From Dipteronia dyeriana (taxonomy: Eukaryota; Streptophyta; Magnoliopsida; Sapindales; Sapindaceae): DNA of 64,000 nucleotides. Below the pieces are notes generated by a model that was given only the letters and a program-made list of their open reading frames with translations, had not been told where the DNA came from and did no database searches. This document shows, one piece after another, positions 35,385 to 48,000 of the stretch; position 1 is the stretch's first letter; the number at the start of each line of letters is the position of its first letter. The position numbers were made by a program, and so were the translations under genes. The stretch spans positions 111,982,146 to 112,046,145 of the forward strand of contig CM065296.1 in NCBI GenBank assembly GCA_032871835.1, in the 5' to 3' direction.

Positions 35385-35896
35385 GACACGTGTCGGTTTT
35401 CAACCTTCTTTGGCGTTGTCCGGATCCAATGCAGAATGTCCCGTTGATCGCTACTGATATTTCGATTGAAATAAAAAATATTGGCGCGTCTAGTGTTGTG
35501 TGTGTCTTTTCTCTCTCTACGTGGAGAGGATATATTGGGAGTTTGGGACTTTAGATTTTGATATCGTACGGTCCATGTGATGATATTATGCGGTGTATAC
35601 TGTATAGGGACTCTTTGTGGCCCACGTGTTAAAGTTTGAGGTCTGAACCTACTCTCCCAGGTAGCGCGTGAATTGGGTTTTACGTCGACGCGGCATCAAC
35701 TGATTGACGCGTGCCTTAAACACGTGAGTGTGAGAGCGAGATGTTGGGAGTTGGAGAGAGGTAGGAGTGACGGTAGGACACTGTCGGCATGGCCACGTCA
35801 GTAACCACCTCCCATTTGTGAACGAAGAGACAGCTACGTGGCATCCTAAGACGGGATGGTCGGACTAATTAATCACCGCCCATGTGAAATCACGTG
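35385..35896 (-). promoter_or_regulatory. cluster of G-box / ACGT elements upstream of the 86-aa gene
   Basis: Four perfect CACGTG hexamers lie at 35387-35392, 35623-35628, 35721-35726 and 35891-35896. Related ACGT cores lie at about 35519 (TACGTGG), 35794 (CACGTC) and 35835 (TACGTGGC). The first is in a perfect 10-bp palindrome GACACGTGTC. Such motifs bind bZIP and bHLH factors in ABA, light and stress responses. The region is 350-860 bp upstream of the ATG at 35037. Confidence 0.6.
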
Positions 35897-35899
35897 GTG

Positions 35900-37252
35900 G
35901 TTCTAATCATCTTTACTTCTATTCAATTACCACTTAAGTTGGTAACCCAATTTTCTTTTTATTATTAATTATTATTTTTTACGGGATGTAAATTTATTTA
36001 TTTATTTTGAAACGTAATTTTTGTTAAGCACGATAAAAACTATTAAGATTTGTCGAAATTAAACAATACATCTACTTTATGGATATATATTCTTATAATG
36101 GTAGATAATTACTCTCATAATTTGAAGACCGGAAAAAAATCTCTCCACATATAAATTTATTTTCACTTTACATATTATTTTCTAAAAACACCACAAACTA
36201 GGTTAAAAGATAATATACAAAGTAAATTTATTTTCACTTTTTATTTTTTGTAAATAATTTCAATCGGATCATATCATGTTTTAACAACTTGAAAAAGGTA
36301 AAACTCAATTAATATGTTAACATTAATTAAAATTTGTTATTCTTCATTTCTCCTTTTCCTTCTAAAAATGACATTGTACATCCATCATATCGATGAGCCA
36401 TAATCTTTATACACTTCCGTCAGGATCTGTTCGTCTTTGAATTTTAGAAGTTACAGTACAAAACATCTTTTCTGTAAATAAGCGTAGATTGGCCTAGAAC
36501 TAACAATGTGTTTGCTATTTGTTAAACCCTTATTTTGTTTATTTGCATTCATCATGAAAGCAAGTTATGATAATAGATATGTATGAAAGAAAGTTGAAAA
36601 AAAAAACTGCGTCAAATAAATTAACCGAAAAAATCAACAACAAAAAATATTATATAAATTTGTATTTTTTTAACATTATGTTGCGTTCATCATGAATGCA
36701 AGTTATGATAATAGTTGTGTTTGGTGGTATATATCGAAAGTTTAAGAAAAAAAAACGTTTAGATAAATTAATTGAAAATATTAATAACAAAAAATATAAT
36801 ATCAAATTTGTATTATTTTTTTTACGTTATAACTTATTATTATTCAACCATTCAACACTAAACCCATAATTTATAAGAGTGATGTTATTGACAATTGATT
36901 AAATTTCGTTCATACTCAATTTTTTTATTACTATATGACAAATTTATCGTAATTAAAATTACAATCAAGTACAAATAAATTATAAAAACACTGTAGTCGA
37001 TCGAATCTATAATTAACTTCGATCGTTAAGGTGGGTACTAACAACCTATAAAACACAATGGAACGGTGGCAAACCACATGAGAGGGTGTTTCTTCGAGAG
37101 GACTTTCCGACGCTCAAGTCATTTATGTTTAAGTAAAAGATTAAATAGAAATAATAAACCGTGTTGTTCGATGTTTCAGATCGAACTGTGGGTCGACCTT
37201 GTACGATCGACTTTAGGTATTAACGAATTGATTCCCTTGGGATTCGTTTAGA
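35900..37252. other. intergenic with a ~138-bp imperfect tandem repeat
   Basis: No gene is seen. TTCATCATGAAAGCAAGTTA and TTCATCATGAATGCAAGTTA begin near 36549 and 36687. Each is followed by a diverged block ending ...CAACAAAAAATAT...TTTGTATT, so about 138 bp is duplicated. The remainder is AT-rich. Confidence 0.6.
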
Positions 37253-37695
37253 CATGACGCTGGTTCAGCTCATTCTGTTTGAACCGGTGAACCAAACAGG
37301 AACAGGTACCGGTACCGGTAACTGGGCGGTTCCGGTTCCGGTTCTATTTTTTAAGGAACCGCCCGGTTTGAACCGGATTGGAACCGACAGTTCCACCATA
37401 TATATATTTTTTAAAAAAATTAACGTTTTTTTGTTTTATTTTAATTTAATTTTTTAATTTGTTATTTATTTATGTTATTTTATTTTTGGGTGACCCGATA
37501 TAATGCATTTACAAGTTTACATGCCTACTTTTTTTTTATTAAACAATATTCAAGATAAACACAAAATAGGGAACCGAACCGTCGAATTGGAACCGGAACC
37601 GGAACCGGAACCGTCAGTTCTGACGGGGTTTCGATCCGAAACCGTCGATTCTGGTGGGTTTTCGAACTGGAACCGAAACCGAAACCATCGTCATG
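37253..37695. mobile_element. GGTTCC-rich element with inverted termini
   Basis: CATGACGCTGGTTC at 37253 and its inverted counterpart ending GAAACCATCGTCATG at 37695 bound a ~440-bp segment. Next to each end are runs of GGTTCC or GGAACC (37276-37390, 37570-37685), inverted to each other, around an AT-rich centre. This is a foldback arrangement typical of a small DNA transposon. No target duplication was recognised, so the class is open. Confidence 0.5.
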
Positions 37696-38267
37696 TTGAG
37701 ATTTATTGAGTAGTTGTGGATCGAACGAGGGAATGGTCGATATAAGATATTGATGAATGTGATAGGTCGATACCCAGGTGGATACCTTCATTCGATATAG
37801 GTCGACCGGGAGTTGGTTTGATCGACTTTTGAGGACAATCGAGTCGATCCCAGTTGGAAGGTGGATCCGCTATTAATGCGGAGGTGTGAGCCGCAATAAA
37901 TGAAAGAATGATCAAGAAGAATTAAGAGTGCTCTCGTGTGAGTTGAGAGAGATTTTTTGAACCTTTTATGTGAGAAGAGATCTCATATTTATTGTGAAGA
38001 CTGAGGATCCTCAACGTCTCGCCTATTCATATGGGGACGTGGATCATGGGCATTAAGTTGTCCGTTTGATTCACATGAATCAGACATTGAATGCATTGTC
38101 GGTCGTCGGGATTTATGCAATGCGTGACTTGATTATCATTAAATCGCTTGTTTGTCCACGTGCTTTCAATGGTCAGATAGACTAAGCTTGATTTTAGGGT
38201 CTATGCCCGCTCAATTTGTTAAGCCACACTTGGACCTACCAAGAGTTTATTTTCATTCGTCCAAGGT
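37696..38267. other. intergenic, possible LTR fragment
   Basis: Contains GTCGA-rich wording (GGTCGATACC, GGTCGACCGGG) like that of the gypsy cluster at 20-32 kb, suggesting a decayed LTR piece. No boundaries were found. Confidence 0.35.
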
Positions 38268-38270
38268 TTA

Positions 38271-38477
38271 GGCCCCGTTTGATTTTTTGTCTGAACACTG
38301 AACAGTGCTGAATGTTACTAAAGACTGAATAGTGACTGAAAACTGAAAAATATGTTTGTTTTTTTCACTGAAAACTGAATATAAGTGATAAGTTATTTAT
38401 TTTTTTAAGTTATAAATATCTGAAAATAAATATTTTTACATCTATACCCTTCTAACTATTATTTGTTTTATATTTAC

Positions 38478-38526
<49 letters not shown>

Positions 38527-39272
38527 GGACAACTCTAACATGTAAATTAATTCTAAAATAAATTTATTTAGTTATTAAAAATATTTCATACATTATTCCA
38601 TTTGTTGAATTACATTAAAAATGAACATAATATTTGATGGTGATACATTCTAAAATTCTCAAAAAATATTAATAAAAAAAAAATCAACTACTACTTGATT
38701 TTGATTCAAATAGCATAGGCCGGTGCATCTCATATATATATATAACTTTTTTTTCTTCTCAAAATTAACATCTCAAAACCAAAAAAAATAAATTCAAAGC
38801 AAAATCATTATGAAAACCATTCTCCGGTTAATTTTTGGAAAAAGTGAAAAATATGTACTCAAACTGTAATATAAAATTAATAAAACTAATTATCAAATTA
38901 TGGAAACAAGAAAGAATTCTTATCGGAATATGCTAGGAAAATCAGTCGCCAATTGTTTTTGTTTTGAAAAAATTAGATTTTATGATGTTAAAGTTCTTTG
39001 CGGCGAGAAGAAAAAAAAAATATTAATATGATTAGGGTTTTAACAAAAACAAAATTGGAAATATATAAAATTAGTTAAGATAGTTTTGGAAGTAAAAGTT
39101 TATAATTAATTTTACTGGATTTGTGTTAAGTGAAAAGTGGAAAAAAATCACTTAAAAAAAAATGGTTTTAATGACTCATTAAGTGATTTTAGTGCTTATA
39201 AAATCAAACAAAACAGCTGAATGAAACACATTAAGTGTTATTCATCATTAAGATAAAAAATCAAACATGACC
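38271..39272. mobile_element. PIF/Harbinger-like MITE (1002 bp), TTA target duplication
   Basis: The left end GGCCCCGTTTGATTTTTTGT and the right end, read inverted, GGTCATGTTTGATTTTTTAT match at most positions. TTA lies on both sides (38268-38270 and 39273-39275). A TTA/TAA 3-bp duplication plus GG...GTTTG termini is the Tourist/PIF-Harbinger pattern. The interior is AT-rich, non-coding, and holds a TA microsatellite at 38480-38522. Confidence 0.82.
38480..38522. repeat. TA microsatellite
   Basis: About 21 TA dinucleotides without interruption, inside the Harbinger-like MITE. Confidence 0.95.
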
Positions 39273-39275
39273 TTA

Positions 39276-40610
39276 TTTAGAACTCTTGATTTGTGGGCCT
39301 TTCAAATGGGCCATGCATATTTTGACCACTACATACACTAAACAACAATTTTGCTAGAGTTCGATGTTGGAATTTTTTTAAATTTTATTGTGTTTCTTAA
39401 ACCCTAATTTTTTTTTCAATATCATTAGAGTTTTATTTGATTCAAAAGTGACGATAATGGTTTTAAACAAGAAACAAAAATAAAAATTAAAGAGTGACTT
39501 TTGCAATTTTTTTTGTTTACATATACAAGCAACAAGAACAAAAAAAAAAATTTGTAGCTTTTTTTTTAAAAAGTTTTGTTCACTCTTAAGAATTTTGAGA
39601 AAAAAAGGTGAAATGAAGGGAAAAATAAATCAAAAATTTAGCACCCCTTTTATTTGCCTTTTTTGACAAGATGGTGAATGAATGACTCTCTAAAATAACT
39701 TGATTTTAAAAAATATTTAGGTTTTTATGATAAATTGTTAAAAGAAAAAAATGAATGTCAGCAAATGAAATGGATAATTTTGAAAACAAATGAAGTGTAT
39801 TTATATATATTTTTTTAAATTAAGTTCTTACAACGAAGTGTATTTAGACAAAAAAAATGTGAAAAGAAAAAGAGTGGTGATATTGGCACACCCACCACTG
39901 AACTATTTATACACCACTTTATAAATTTTTTAGTATTTTTTTTCCTTTATCAAAATACTTAAATAGACATTTTTTTGATAAAAAAATATTGTACAAACTA
40001 AAACTAATAAAATCCAACTTTCCTTATTTCAAAACATTAATGACAAAAGCTTTAATGACATAGATTATTTCAAATCATTAAATGTTTACTATTTTTATTT
40101 ATATTTTCTTTCAGATCTCGATCTCATATTTATCATGTTTAGTAATTATTGATTTATTACTACTTTTGTTTATATTTTCTTTTATATCTCGATCTTATGA
40201 TTACCATGTTTAATTAATATTTATTGATTTTATTATTTCACATGTTTGTTTTATTTTTCTTATCAAAATCTATATCCATGTTTACTACTTTTTTTCTCTC
40301 GGTTTATTTTATTTCAGATATTCCAGGTAAACTATAATTTGTATAAATTATTTTGTAGTTTTTATTATGGATATTTCAAAGTTAGTTTAATATTATTTAT
40401 AAAAAAATTAACGAAATCGTACAAAGAAAACCTGATCTCTGACAAACCGAAATCTCACCAAAACTCTAACTCAATTGCTAAAAAAATAAATAATCAGACG
40501 ATTAATATCGCACCTAATAAAGATGATTTTACCAAGAAATAAGAAGAAAAAACAAGTCATGCGAATGAATATGAGAAAACTATATATAAAGATTAAAGAT
40601 GAAGTGTATT

Positions 40611-40646
<36 letters not shown>

Positions 40647-41184
40647 GTGTATTAAGTTTGAAAAATAAGTAAAATGGTAGTCAAGGAAATAAAAAAATAA
40701 ATAAAATAAAACCATATAATGTTTTATAATTAAATCAAAATTTTAAAAAGTGAGATTTAAACAGTTTAGTTGAGGGTGTATCAATAGCACCACTTAAAGG
40801 AAAAACTTTGATCGTAATGAGAAAATCTCAATTTAGAAATAACTTTATATGTTTATTTACCGTTTAACCATAGCAAAAAGACTTAATTACCCATATAACT
40901 AATTCATTATTATAAAATAATAACATTGTATCTAAAATTATCGTTGAAACCATGCAAATAATTGAGTATTTTCATTTTACCACTTTAATATTATATTTAA
41001 AATTACATAATCAGATTTTATATTAAAAAAATAAAAAATAAAAAAATAAAAAATAATGATTACAAATGGATTTTAATGAACATAAATGACACCAAATCCA
41101 TATTAACTTTTGAGAATATAACCAACTTATTAAGTTGATTTTATATAACAATAAAGTAAATGATTATTTTTTAAACGTTTCTTT

Positions 41185-41223
<39 letters not shown>

Positions 41224-41759
41224 CTTTTACTTTTCTCTTTCTTCAAGGTCTTAGACCTCTCAAAAATCTTCTCTCTCATTTTTCTGGTTTTGTCTGACTG
41301 CAACACTTCTCTCTCTCTCTCTCAAAATCGAAGTCCATTTCTCTATTTTAAACTTAAATCAGAAAAAAAAAGGAAAAACATAAATCTATAAAAAAAACAT
41401 ATATATAATTTTTTTTAGAAAAATTTATGGAATCGAGACTTATTAGGGAAAATTCGAGACTTATTTTAGTATTTCCAAAACTAATCGGTCATTTTTACAA
41501 ATTTGAGACTTTTTAAGTAAAATAAAAAATTTGTGAGGATTTTTTTTTCATCTTCTCCATCAACCTCCATTGACCAAAGGAGGTCTTTTTTAAAAAAAAT
41601 GCAAGGAAAAAAATGATAGAAAAAATAATAAAAATAAACATGGGGGCATTTTTGTCGCTCGCCATATGTTAGTGCAACTTAAACTAAAATTATAAATATG
41701 GTATCAATCCCAAAGGGGCCTATGTAAAGAGTGCTACTATAATTTTTTTTGGACTCTTT
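39276..41759. other. intergenic, AT-rich
   Basis: No gene is recognised. It contains an AT microsatellite at 40614-40643 and an ATT microsatellite at 41189-41223. Near 40080-40210 a ~90-bp segment (TATATTTTCTTTYAGATCTCG-like) is duplicated imperfectly. Confidence 0.5.
41189..41223. repeat. ATT microsatellite
   Basis: About eleven perfect TTA/ATT triplets. Confidence 0.95.
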
Positions 41760-42825
41760 GTTTGCTAATCGACGAAAAATAGCTGGTGAGACTTTGATGG
41801 ACGAAAAATATTTGTGTGAATAGAATGTTTATTGTGACAAAAAAAAATATTCATCTCTAAAAAATGTAAAAGTGACGAGACTTTTAGGAACGAAATTTTA
41901 TTCCAATAGGATGGGTATTTGGACGAAATAAATTATTCGTTCCAATATGATGTCTATTGGGACGAAATAAATCCTAAAAGGTTTGAATTTTTTTAAAAGA
42001 ATAAAAAAAAAGTTTGAGATTTGAGGACTTATCAGGACAAAAGTAATTTTTTTATATAAATTTAATAATAAAAATCTGAAAAAGTTGTTGTACATTTCTC
42101 CTTCCCTTTTGTGATAGAAATTCAAATCTTTCATTTTTCTATTTTTCAATAATAGAAAAATATAACCAAAGTCTCTCTATTCCGAGTTTGATTACCGATA
42201 AACTCTTTGATCTAATGATTTTAAAAAATAGTTTAATTATATGTAATGATAAACGTTTTTTAATATCAATTTGTTTATTATATAAAAATAAAATTTAAAT
42301 TATTGAAATTAATTTATAAATAAATTTTTGATTGAAAAATAATCAATAAAAATTTAATATGTAAAGGTTATATATGTAAATTATGCTTTAGTTAACGGAT
42401 TCAAAGCAGCAAGCACAGTGGATAAAACTTTGCTTGTGGTTAGGGTGTGATGAGGTGGTGTCATTCGAGGCTTTCATCCCTAAAGGGTATCTAAAAGGAT
42501 AAAATATTATTTAAAGGGATAAAATATTCTGTCCATACAAGTTGTCAAAGATGACGATTATAGGGTTATTATCTATAGGAACGAAAAAAAATCGTCCCTA
42601 TATATTTTTAATTGAGACAAAAAATATTCAATCCCTATATTATTTCGTAACTATAGATAGTCTTTGATGACGATTTTAAATTTTCATCCCAAAGAATCTA
42701 TTGCGACCATCTTGGGATGACGTAATTTGTGACGAATTTTTTTAGTCCTTGTAGATCTTTAGGGACAAGTTTGGGCTATTGAGACGGAAAAAAAAAAGTC
42801 TCAATATCCCTTTTTTCTTGTAGTG
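41760..42825. mobile_element. CACTA-type transposon end, non-autonomous
   Basis: The right edge, read on the minus strand from 42825, is CACTACAAGAAAAAAGGG, the standard terminus of plant CACTA (En/Spm-like) elements. The interior has repeated GACGAAA and inverted TTCGTCC words (41770-41960, 42560-42780) like CACTA subterminal repeats. No transposase is encoded. A matching left terminus was not identified, so the left coordinate only marks where those words begin. Confidence 0.6.
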
Positions 42826-43589
42826 GAATATGAAAACATGAACAAAATTCTAAAAATAAAAAGTATTTAGTTTTGATTTTTATACTTTGGTTTAGGGTTT
42901 TCAAGATTTGACTTTTTAATATATTTTATCTATTTATCTTTTCCTTTTAGAATTACAATAAATTCTAAACACCCAACAGTCAATCGGGTGTTTGTAAATA
43001 TCAGATACCATGTATATATATACAGCTCAGATATCTATTAATAAACATAATGTAAATTGTATGCGGTGGGATCTGAACTCCTACCACTTACTTTAAAAGG
43101 AATATGCATCGGTTTGAAAATTCAATTTTAAATTATATTGGTTGGAACATGAAGTCATCCCATTTGTATGAAATTGTTAGGTACACCTGACTAAAATGAA
43201 GATCGTTGCATGCCTACTTTTTATACACAATAAAATTCAAGTAAATTTTGAAAACTAGAACAAATGTTAAGATAATTATTATAACAGTAAGCTCATATTA
43301 GGTTCCCATCTTGAGTATACGTAATTCTCTTTTTTTCGTTATAATATTTTTTCTCGTTTCGCTGATGTTCTAAAAAAACAAATAATAGGAACGCTATTCT
43401 CAAAATCATAACTAAAATAATGCAATAAATCATAAAATCAAAACCATAACAGTATTATATAATTTTCAATGAATGTTTAATACCATGATAGCAAGAAATA
43501 TATATCAAAGTTTTCAAATTAAGGAAAAAATAAATAAAAGCTTTGAATATTGAGAAGCATCAATAAAGTATTTGTCAAGTTGAGTCAAT
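42826..43589. other. intergenic, no gene recognised
   Basis: AT-rich sequence up to the left edge of the tandem duplication. Confidence 0.45.
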
Positions 43590-43920
43590 TATTTGATTAA
43601 GTAAACAGTAATTAGTTTGATTTTGATTGTGTATGTAAGGATGGTCCTCATCGTTGTCAGGTTCAACCATCCCAAACATTTAAAGTAGTAAAAATCATAA
43701 TTTAAATTATATATTAATTAAATATTTAAAAAAATATTAATTAAAGATAAAAAGTAGGAATTAAATCTCCCAAACAGACGTTAATACATTTCAATGAATC
43801 CATCTCCTCCTTCTCCTTCTCCTTCTCCTTCTCTTCCTCATTTGAACCTTCTTTTCAGTTTTCACTTCTCATCTAAATCATCTTCATTGTCATAATATAC
43901 GTTAGGTGTTGGATGAATGA

Positions 43921-44178
43921 TCATCCAACTTTCTTCTTTCGGCCATATTTAACATGGCCTGCAAGAATTTTTCCATCCCATCCATAATTCCCGTTCTTGA
44001 TTTCAAAGGCAATGCTTATCTCTTGATTCTCTTCTTTGGTGGAAGGCTGTAATGTACGCTTATTTGATAAATTGAACCGGGCTTGCTCCAATTTTTCTGC
44101 CACATCTTCACCCTTGCTCTCACTTTTCTTCAACCAGATGTACTTTTTTAAATCTGTAGGTTTTGTAGTTGCTGCCAT
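43921..44178 (-). CDS. hypothetical 85-aa protein, copy 1
   Basis: Starts MAATTKPTDLKKYIWLKKSE in a good context (AAAAAAATGGCAGC) and ends GHVKYGRKKKVG. It is hydrophilic and Lys/Glu-rich, with no signal peptide or membrane segment. I do not recognise the family. A TATATATA-like box lies about 50 bp upstream of the ATG on the minus strand (44226-44234). An identical protein is encoded by unit 2 of the tandem duplication at 48001-48258. It may be a real gene, a captured gene fragment or chance; the codon composition and clean frame favour one of the first two. Confidence 0.4.
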   Translation of the reverse strand: MAATTKPTDLKKYIWLKKSESKGEDVAEKLEQARFNLSNKRTLQPSTKEENQEISIAFEIKNGNYGWDGKILAGHVKYGRKKKVG

Positions 44179-44704
44179 TTTTTTCTTCTAATTTTCAGTG
44201 AAAATGCCAATGATGATAGATTAAATTATATATAGATTTCCGGCACAACCAAACACGATTCACATTTTGTTTATGCTAACAGGATTTTCATTATTTTTTC
44301 TTCCTGAAAATATGATTTTCATTTCTTAGTAGTTTACTCTTCCATTTGCATGATTTTATTTATTTGATGCTTGTGGATGCCCAGAGAAATCATATGTCAA
44401 TTTTTTTACTTGAAAATTATTTAAATTGCCTAATAAAAAAAATGAAAACGGTTTTAAATAGTTTAGTTTATTCATTAACCTATTCAAACTTAAAATCAAA
44501 AGTTTTAATAATAAAAACTACCATCAATCAATTACCTCTAACAAAAATATTATCAGAAATCTTAACTCATTTTATATAAAAAAATTGGTATATATTCTGC
44601 TTTTTACAATATTTCCTTTCCATAAAGACTTGCATGCTTTCAATGTAAACATATTTTGCATGAGTTACGTATATATACACGAAAATTTTCATATAGTGCG
44701 CACT

Positions 44705-44814
44705 ATTGAAATTATATAAGGACATTGAATGTGAGTCACTTATTTTACATACTTTGACTTGGTATATATGGTTTGTCAAAACTCTTTTAAAAATGAGTGT
44801 CTCACATTCAATGT

Positions 44815-44851
<37 letters not shown>

Positions 44852-45075
44852 CTTTTTCTTTAAAAATGAGTGTCTCACATTCAATGTCCTTATATATATA
44901 TATATATATATATAAAATCATTTTCCTCCATTTTCCTATCGGTGCACACTAATACAATTATATAAGGACATTGAATATGAGCCACTGATTTATAAAAAGG
45001 TTTTGACGAATACATGCTTGCCAAGTCAAAGTATATAAAATGAGTGATTCACATTCAATGTCCTTATATAATTTT
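44705..45075. repeat. foldback element with repeated inverted ends, copy 1
   Basis: ATTATATAAGGACATTGAAT occurs forward at 44711 and 44956 and inverted (ATTCAATGTCYTTATATA) at 44806, 44878 and 45050. This is at least two nested inverted-repeat units of ~120-170 bp. Both contain CATACTTTGACTTGG or its inverse. It resembles a MITE inserted into itself. TA microsatellites have grown at the ends. Confidence 0.75.
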
Positions 45076-45570
45076 TATTTTTTTTAATTCTTAGATTTGT
45101 TCTATCTTTGAAAATTTATGTTTGTGTTGTATTGGAAGATTATGCTTAAGTGGTAAAAACAGTCTGTTATTTAATTATTAATTGATCATATAGAGATATT
45201 GCATGATAGTTTGAATTTAAATTATAAAGATAATTCAATTCAGATTGGTAAGCTAAAGTTAGATAATTAGGATACAGATACCAAAAATGTTAAATTTAAA
45301 TAATAATTTAAATTTAAATATTTCATCTCGATAGGAGTCTCCACTCTATAAATAGCGATGTGTGCTATTATTTATTCATTTCATTCACATCGTATTTCTA
45401 CATAGAGTCAAAAACACATTATTATATGGTGAGTTTCATTTTACCGGTCTCTTTCGAGTTACATCAAACAAAACGATGAGTTAAGTATATTTTTATAGTA
45501 ATTATATACCGATCGTATATAACAATCCCGATATCCATTCTGCTACGATGATCTTTGATATCCAATATTG

Positions 45571-46995
45571 GTATCAGATAAATATTTTGGGATAGTTCAT
45601 ACTTTTTTTTATGTGTTTTATGTATATTTTATTTTATGCATATTCAATATATATATATATGTTGTCTGACTTCTACTATGCTGAATTATTATTGCATGGG
45701 TTTGTATGTGGACTCATCTTCCAAAAGAATATTTCGAAAATATATTTGGACATCTGATAATTTTTTTTGTAATCTGGGTTGTTTGATAAAGCATTGATTT
45801 ATTTCTTTTGATATCCGTAATATGCTAGATAATGTTTTGTCAAAGCAAATTAAATTGAGTGATTTTTGGGCTGAGCCAATTATTACTTTCTTATCATCGC
45901 GTATTGTATTGATATTTGTTTTTAGAGTATTATGCGCAATGGTGTAAGAAAATTCTCGATTTAGAAATTGTTTTTTGAGAAACATGCATAATAATTTTTT
46001 TAAAGAAAAAAGGATTGTGCAGTATTTGTTTGTTTTAGGAAAACGTGACTAGTAATGTCGTATAGATTTTCATTGACCGAAAAGATCATTGTGTCTATAT
46101 AAAATGGTTTGAAGACAATTTTATGATATTATCATTATATGTGAACTAGATTCTATTAGCTAAAAATATAAGAGTTTTGTCTTGGTTATTAAAGAATGAT
46201 TATCTTCAAATTTTGAGATGAAAGATATGAATGAAACAACCTATGTTTTAGGAGTAAAGATTACAAGAGATCGCTCAAAGAAACTTCTAGCTCTGTCACA
46301 AGAGCCTTACATTAGAACGATTCTAGAACGATTCAATATGGCTAATTGTAAGCCTATAGATAATACTATCTTGAAAGGACAAAATCTTAGTCTCGAAATA
46401 TGCCATAAGACTCCTGAAGAACGAGATAAAATGAGTAGAGTTTCTTATTCCAATGCCATGAGAGTCTCATGTACGCAATGATTTGTACAAGGCCTGATAT
46501 ATGTTTTGTAGTTGGGTTTGTGAGCAGATTTCAATCCACCATGGACAAAAACATTAACATGTGGTCAATATGATCTTAACATACCTCAATGGCACCACAA
46601 ACTATTCTCTATGCTACCAAAGAAGAGATTTACGCATGATCGGATATATAGGTGCTGATTGGGGTGGTGATCTAGATGAGCGACAATTAACATTTGGTAT
46701 TTTTACTCAATCGAGGTGCTATCTCATTGTGTAGCAAGAAACAGACATGTATTGATTTGTCTACAATGGAAGTTGTATTCGTGGCATGTTCAACATCAGT
46801 ATATGAGGAAGTTTGGCTTAAAAGATTCATTAAGGATCTAGAGATTGTTACTGGTGCTTCAAGACCAGTAACTATTTACTGTGATAATCAAGTAGTTGTT
46901 GCTTATACAAATTATTCGAAATATCATAGTAAATCCAAACATATAGAGACAAATACAATTTTATCAAAGATGTTATAGAAAAAAAGGAAGTGATT

Positions 46996-47032
<37 letters not shown>

Positions 47033-47120
47033 GAAATGGCAGCCGACCCATTTACCAAAGTAGTAACTAGATATGTTTACTCATCACATGCTAAGTCTTT
47101 AATGCTATGTAGTTTGTAAT
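45571..47120 (+). pseudogene. truncated copia pol, unit 1
   Basis: ATTGGTATCAGATA near 45570 resembles a decayed tRNA-Met primer site. It follows a TATAAATAG box at 45347, so a 5' LTR end may lie before it. Coding similarity begins only at 46218: MKDMNETTYVLGVKITRDRS, LALSQEPYIRTILERFNM (end of RT). After stops comes RNase H: TCIDLSTMEVVFVACSTSVY and VTIYCDNQVVVAYTNYSKYH. The end is AADPFTKVVTRYVYSSHAKS. gag, protease, integrase and the RT catalytic box are missing. Confidence 0.82.
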
Positions 47121-48000
47121 TATGATGATTTGTTTGAATTTCACTGTTTTATATGAATAAATTCATTTTCCTTTGCTAGCATATATTTCAGACAAATGTT
47201 ATCTAAATATGTCGTTAGGTTGAGACTGGCATTCTTACACGTGTGGTCGCCTCAGATGCTAAGATAGTATGCTGAGATGAGACACGTGTATAGAAGAGAA
47301 TAAAGTAGATGACTTATTCTCATAGAGCATATATATATATATAAATATGAATATGTGAGGTTCTTGTATTCTTTTGAACCGGTCATGATACAACCCCATA
47401 ATTATGAAACCTTTTTAAGCCAAGTGTGAGAACATAATTGGTGTTTAAGTAAGAAATGTTGAGTTTTATAAACTCATATTGGGCGTTGTAGAGAGGAACT
47501 GAGCTCAGATATGTATAGTGAATAATTTAGTCATATACATTCTTTATGAGAATGAAATTCACTGTAGCACATGATTCATACCAAATAGATATAGATATGA
47601 AGTATAGTATATTTTCCACAAAATATCCATAAACATCTAAAAAATATCCATATCGGTAAACTTGTGGTGTATTTGATTAAGTAAACAGTAATTAGTTTGA
47701 TTTTGATTGTGTATGTAAGGATGGTCCTCATCGTTGTCAGGTTCAACCATCCCAAACATTTAAAGTAGTAAAAATCATAATTTAAATTATATATTAATTA
47801 AATATTTAAAAAAATATTAATTAAAGATAAAAAGTAGGAATTAAATCTCCCAAACAGACGTTAATACATTTCAATGAATCCATCTCCTCCTTCTCCTTCT
47901 CCTTCTCCTTCTCTTCCTCATTTGAACCTTCTTTTCAGTTTTCACTTCTCATCTAAATCATCTTCATTGTCATAATATACGTTAGGTGTTGGATGAATGA

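Larger units (their letters stand above)
43590..47669. repeat. 4.08-kb tandem duplication, unit 1
   Basis: Unit 1 begins TATTTGATTAAGTAAACAG and is followed directly by unit 2. Sampled stretches hundreds of bases long are identical between units; I saw single substitutions at 44221 (T to A) and 44269 (G to T), one ~10-bp indel near 44784 and microsatellite length changes. The unit holds an 85-codon ORF, a foldback element and a truncated copia pol. Confidence 0.97.

Noticed and set aside
45689..45985. 98-codon minus-strand frame, duplicated at 49763-50059
   Set aside because: It lies opposite the decayed interior of the truncated copia element, and has no recognisable domain; duplication is explained by the 4.1-kb units.
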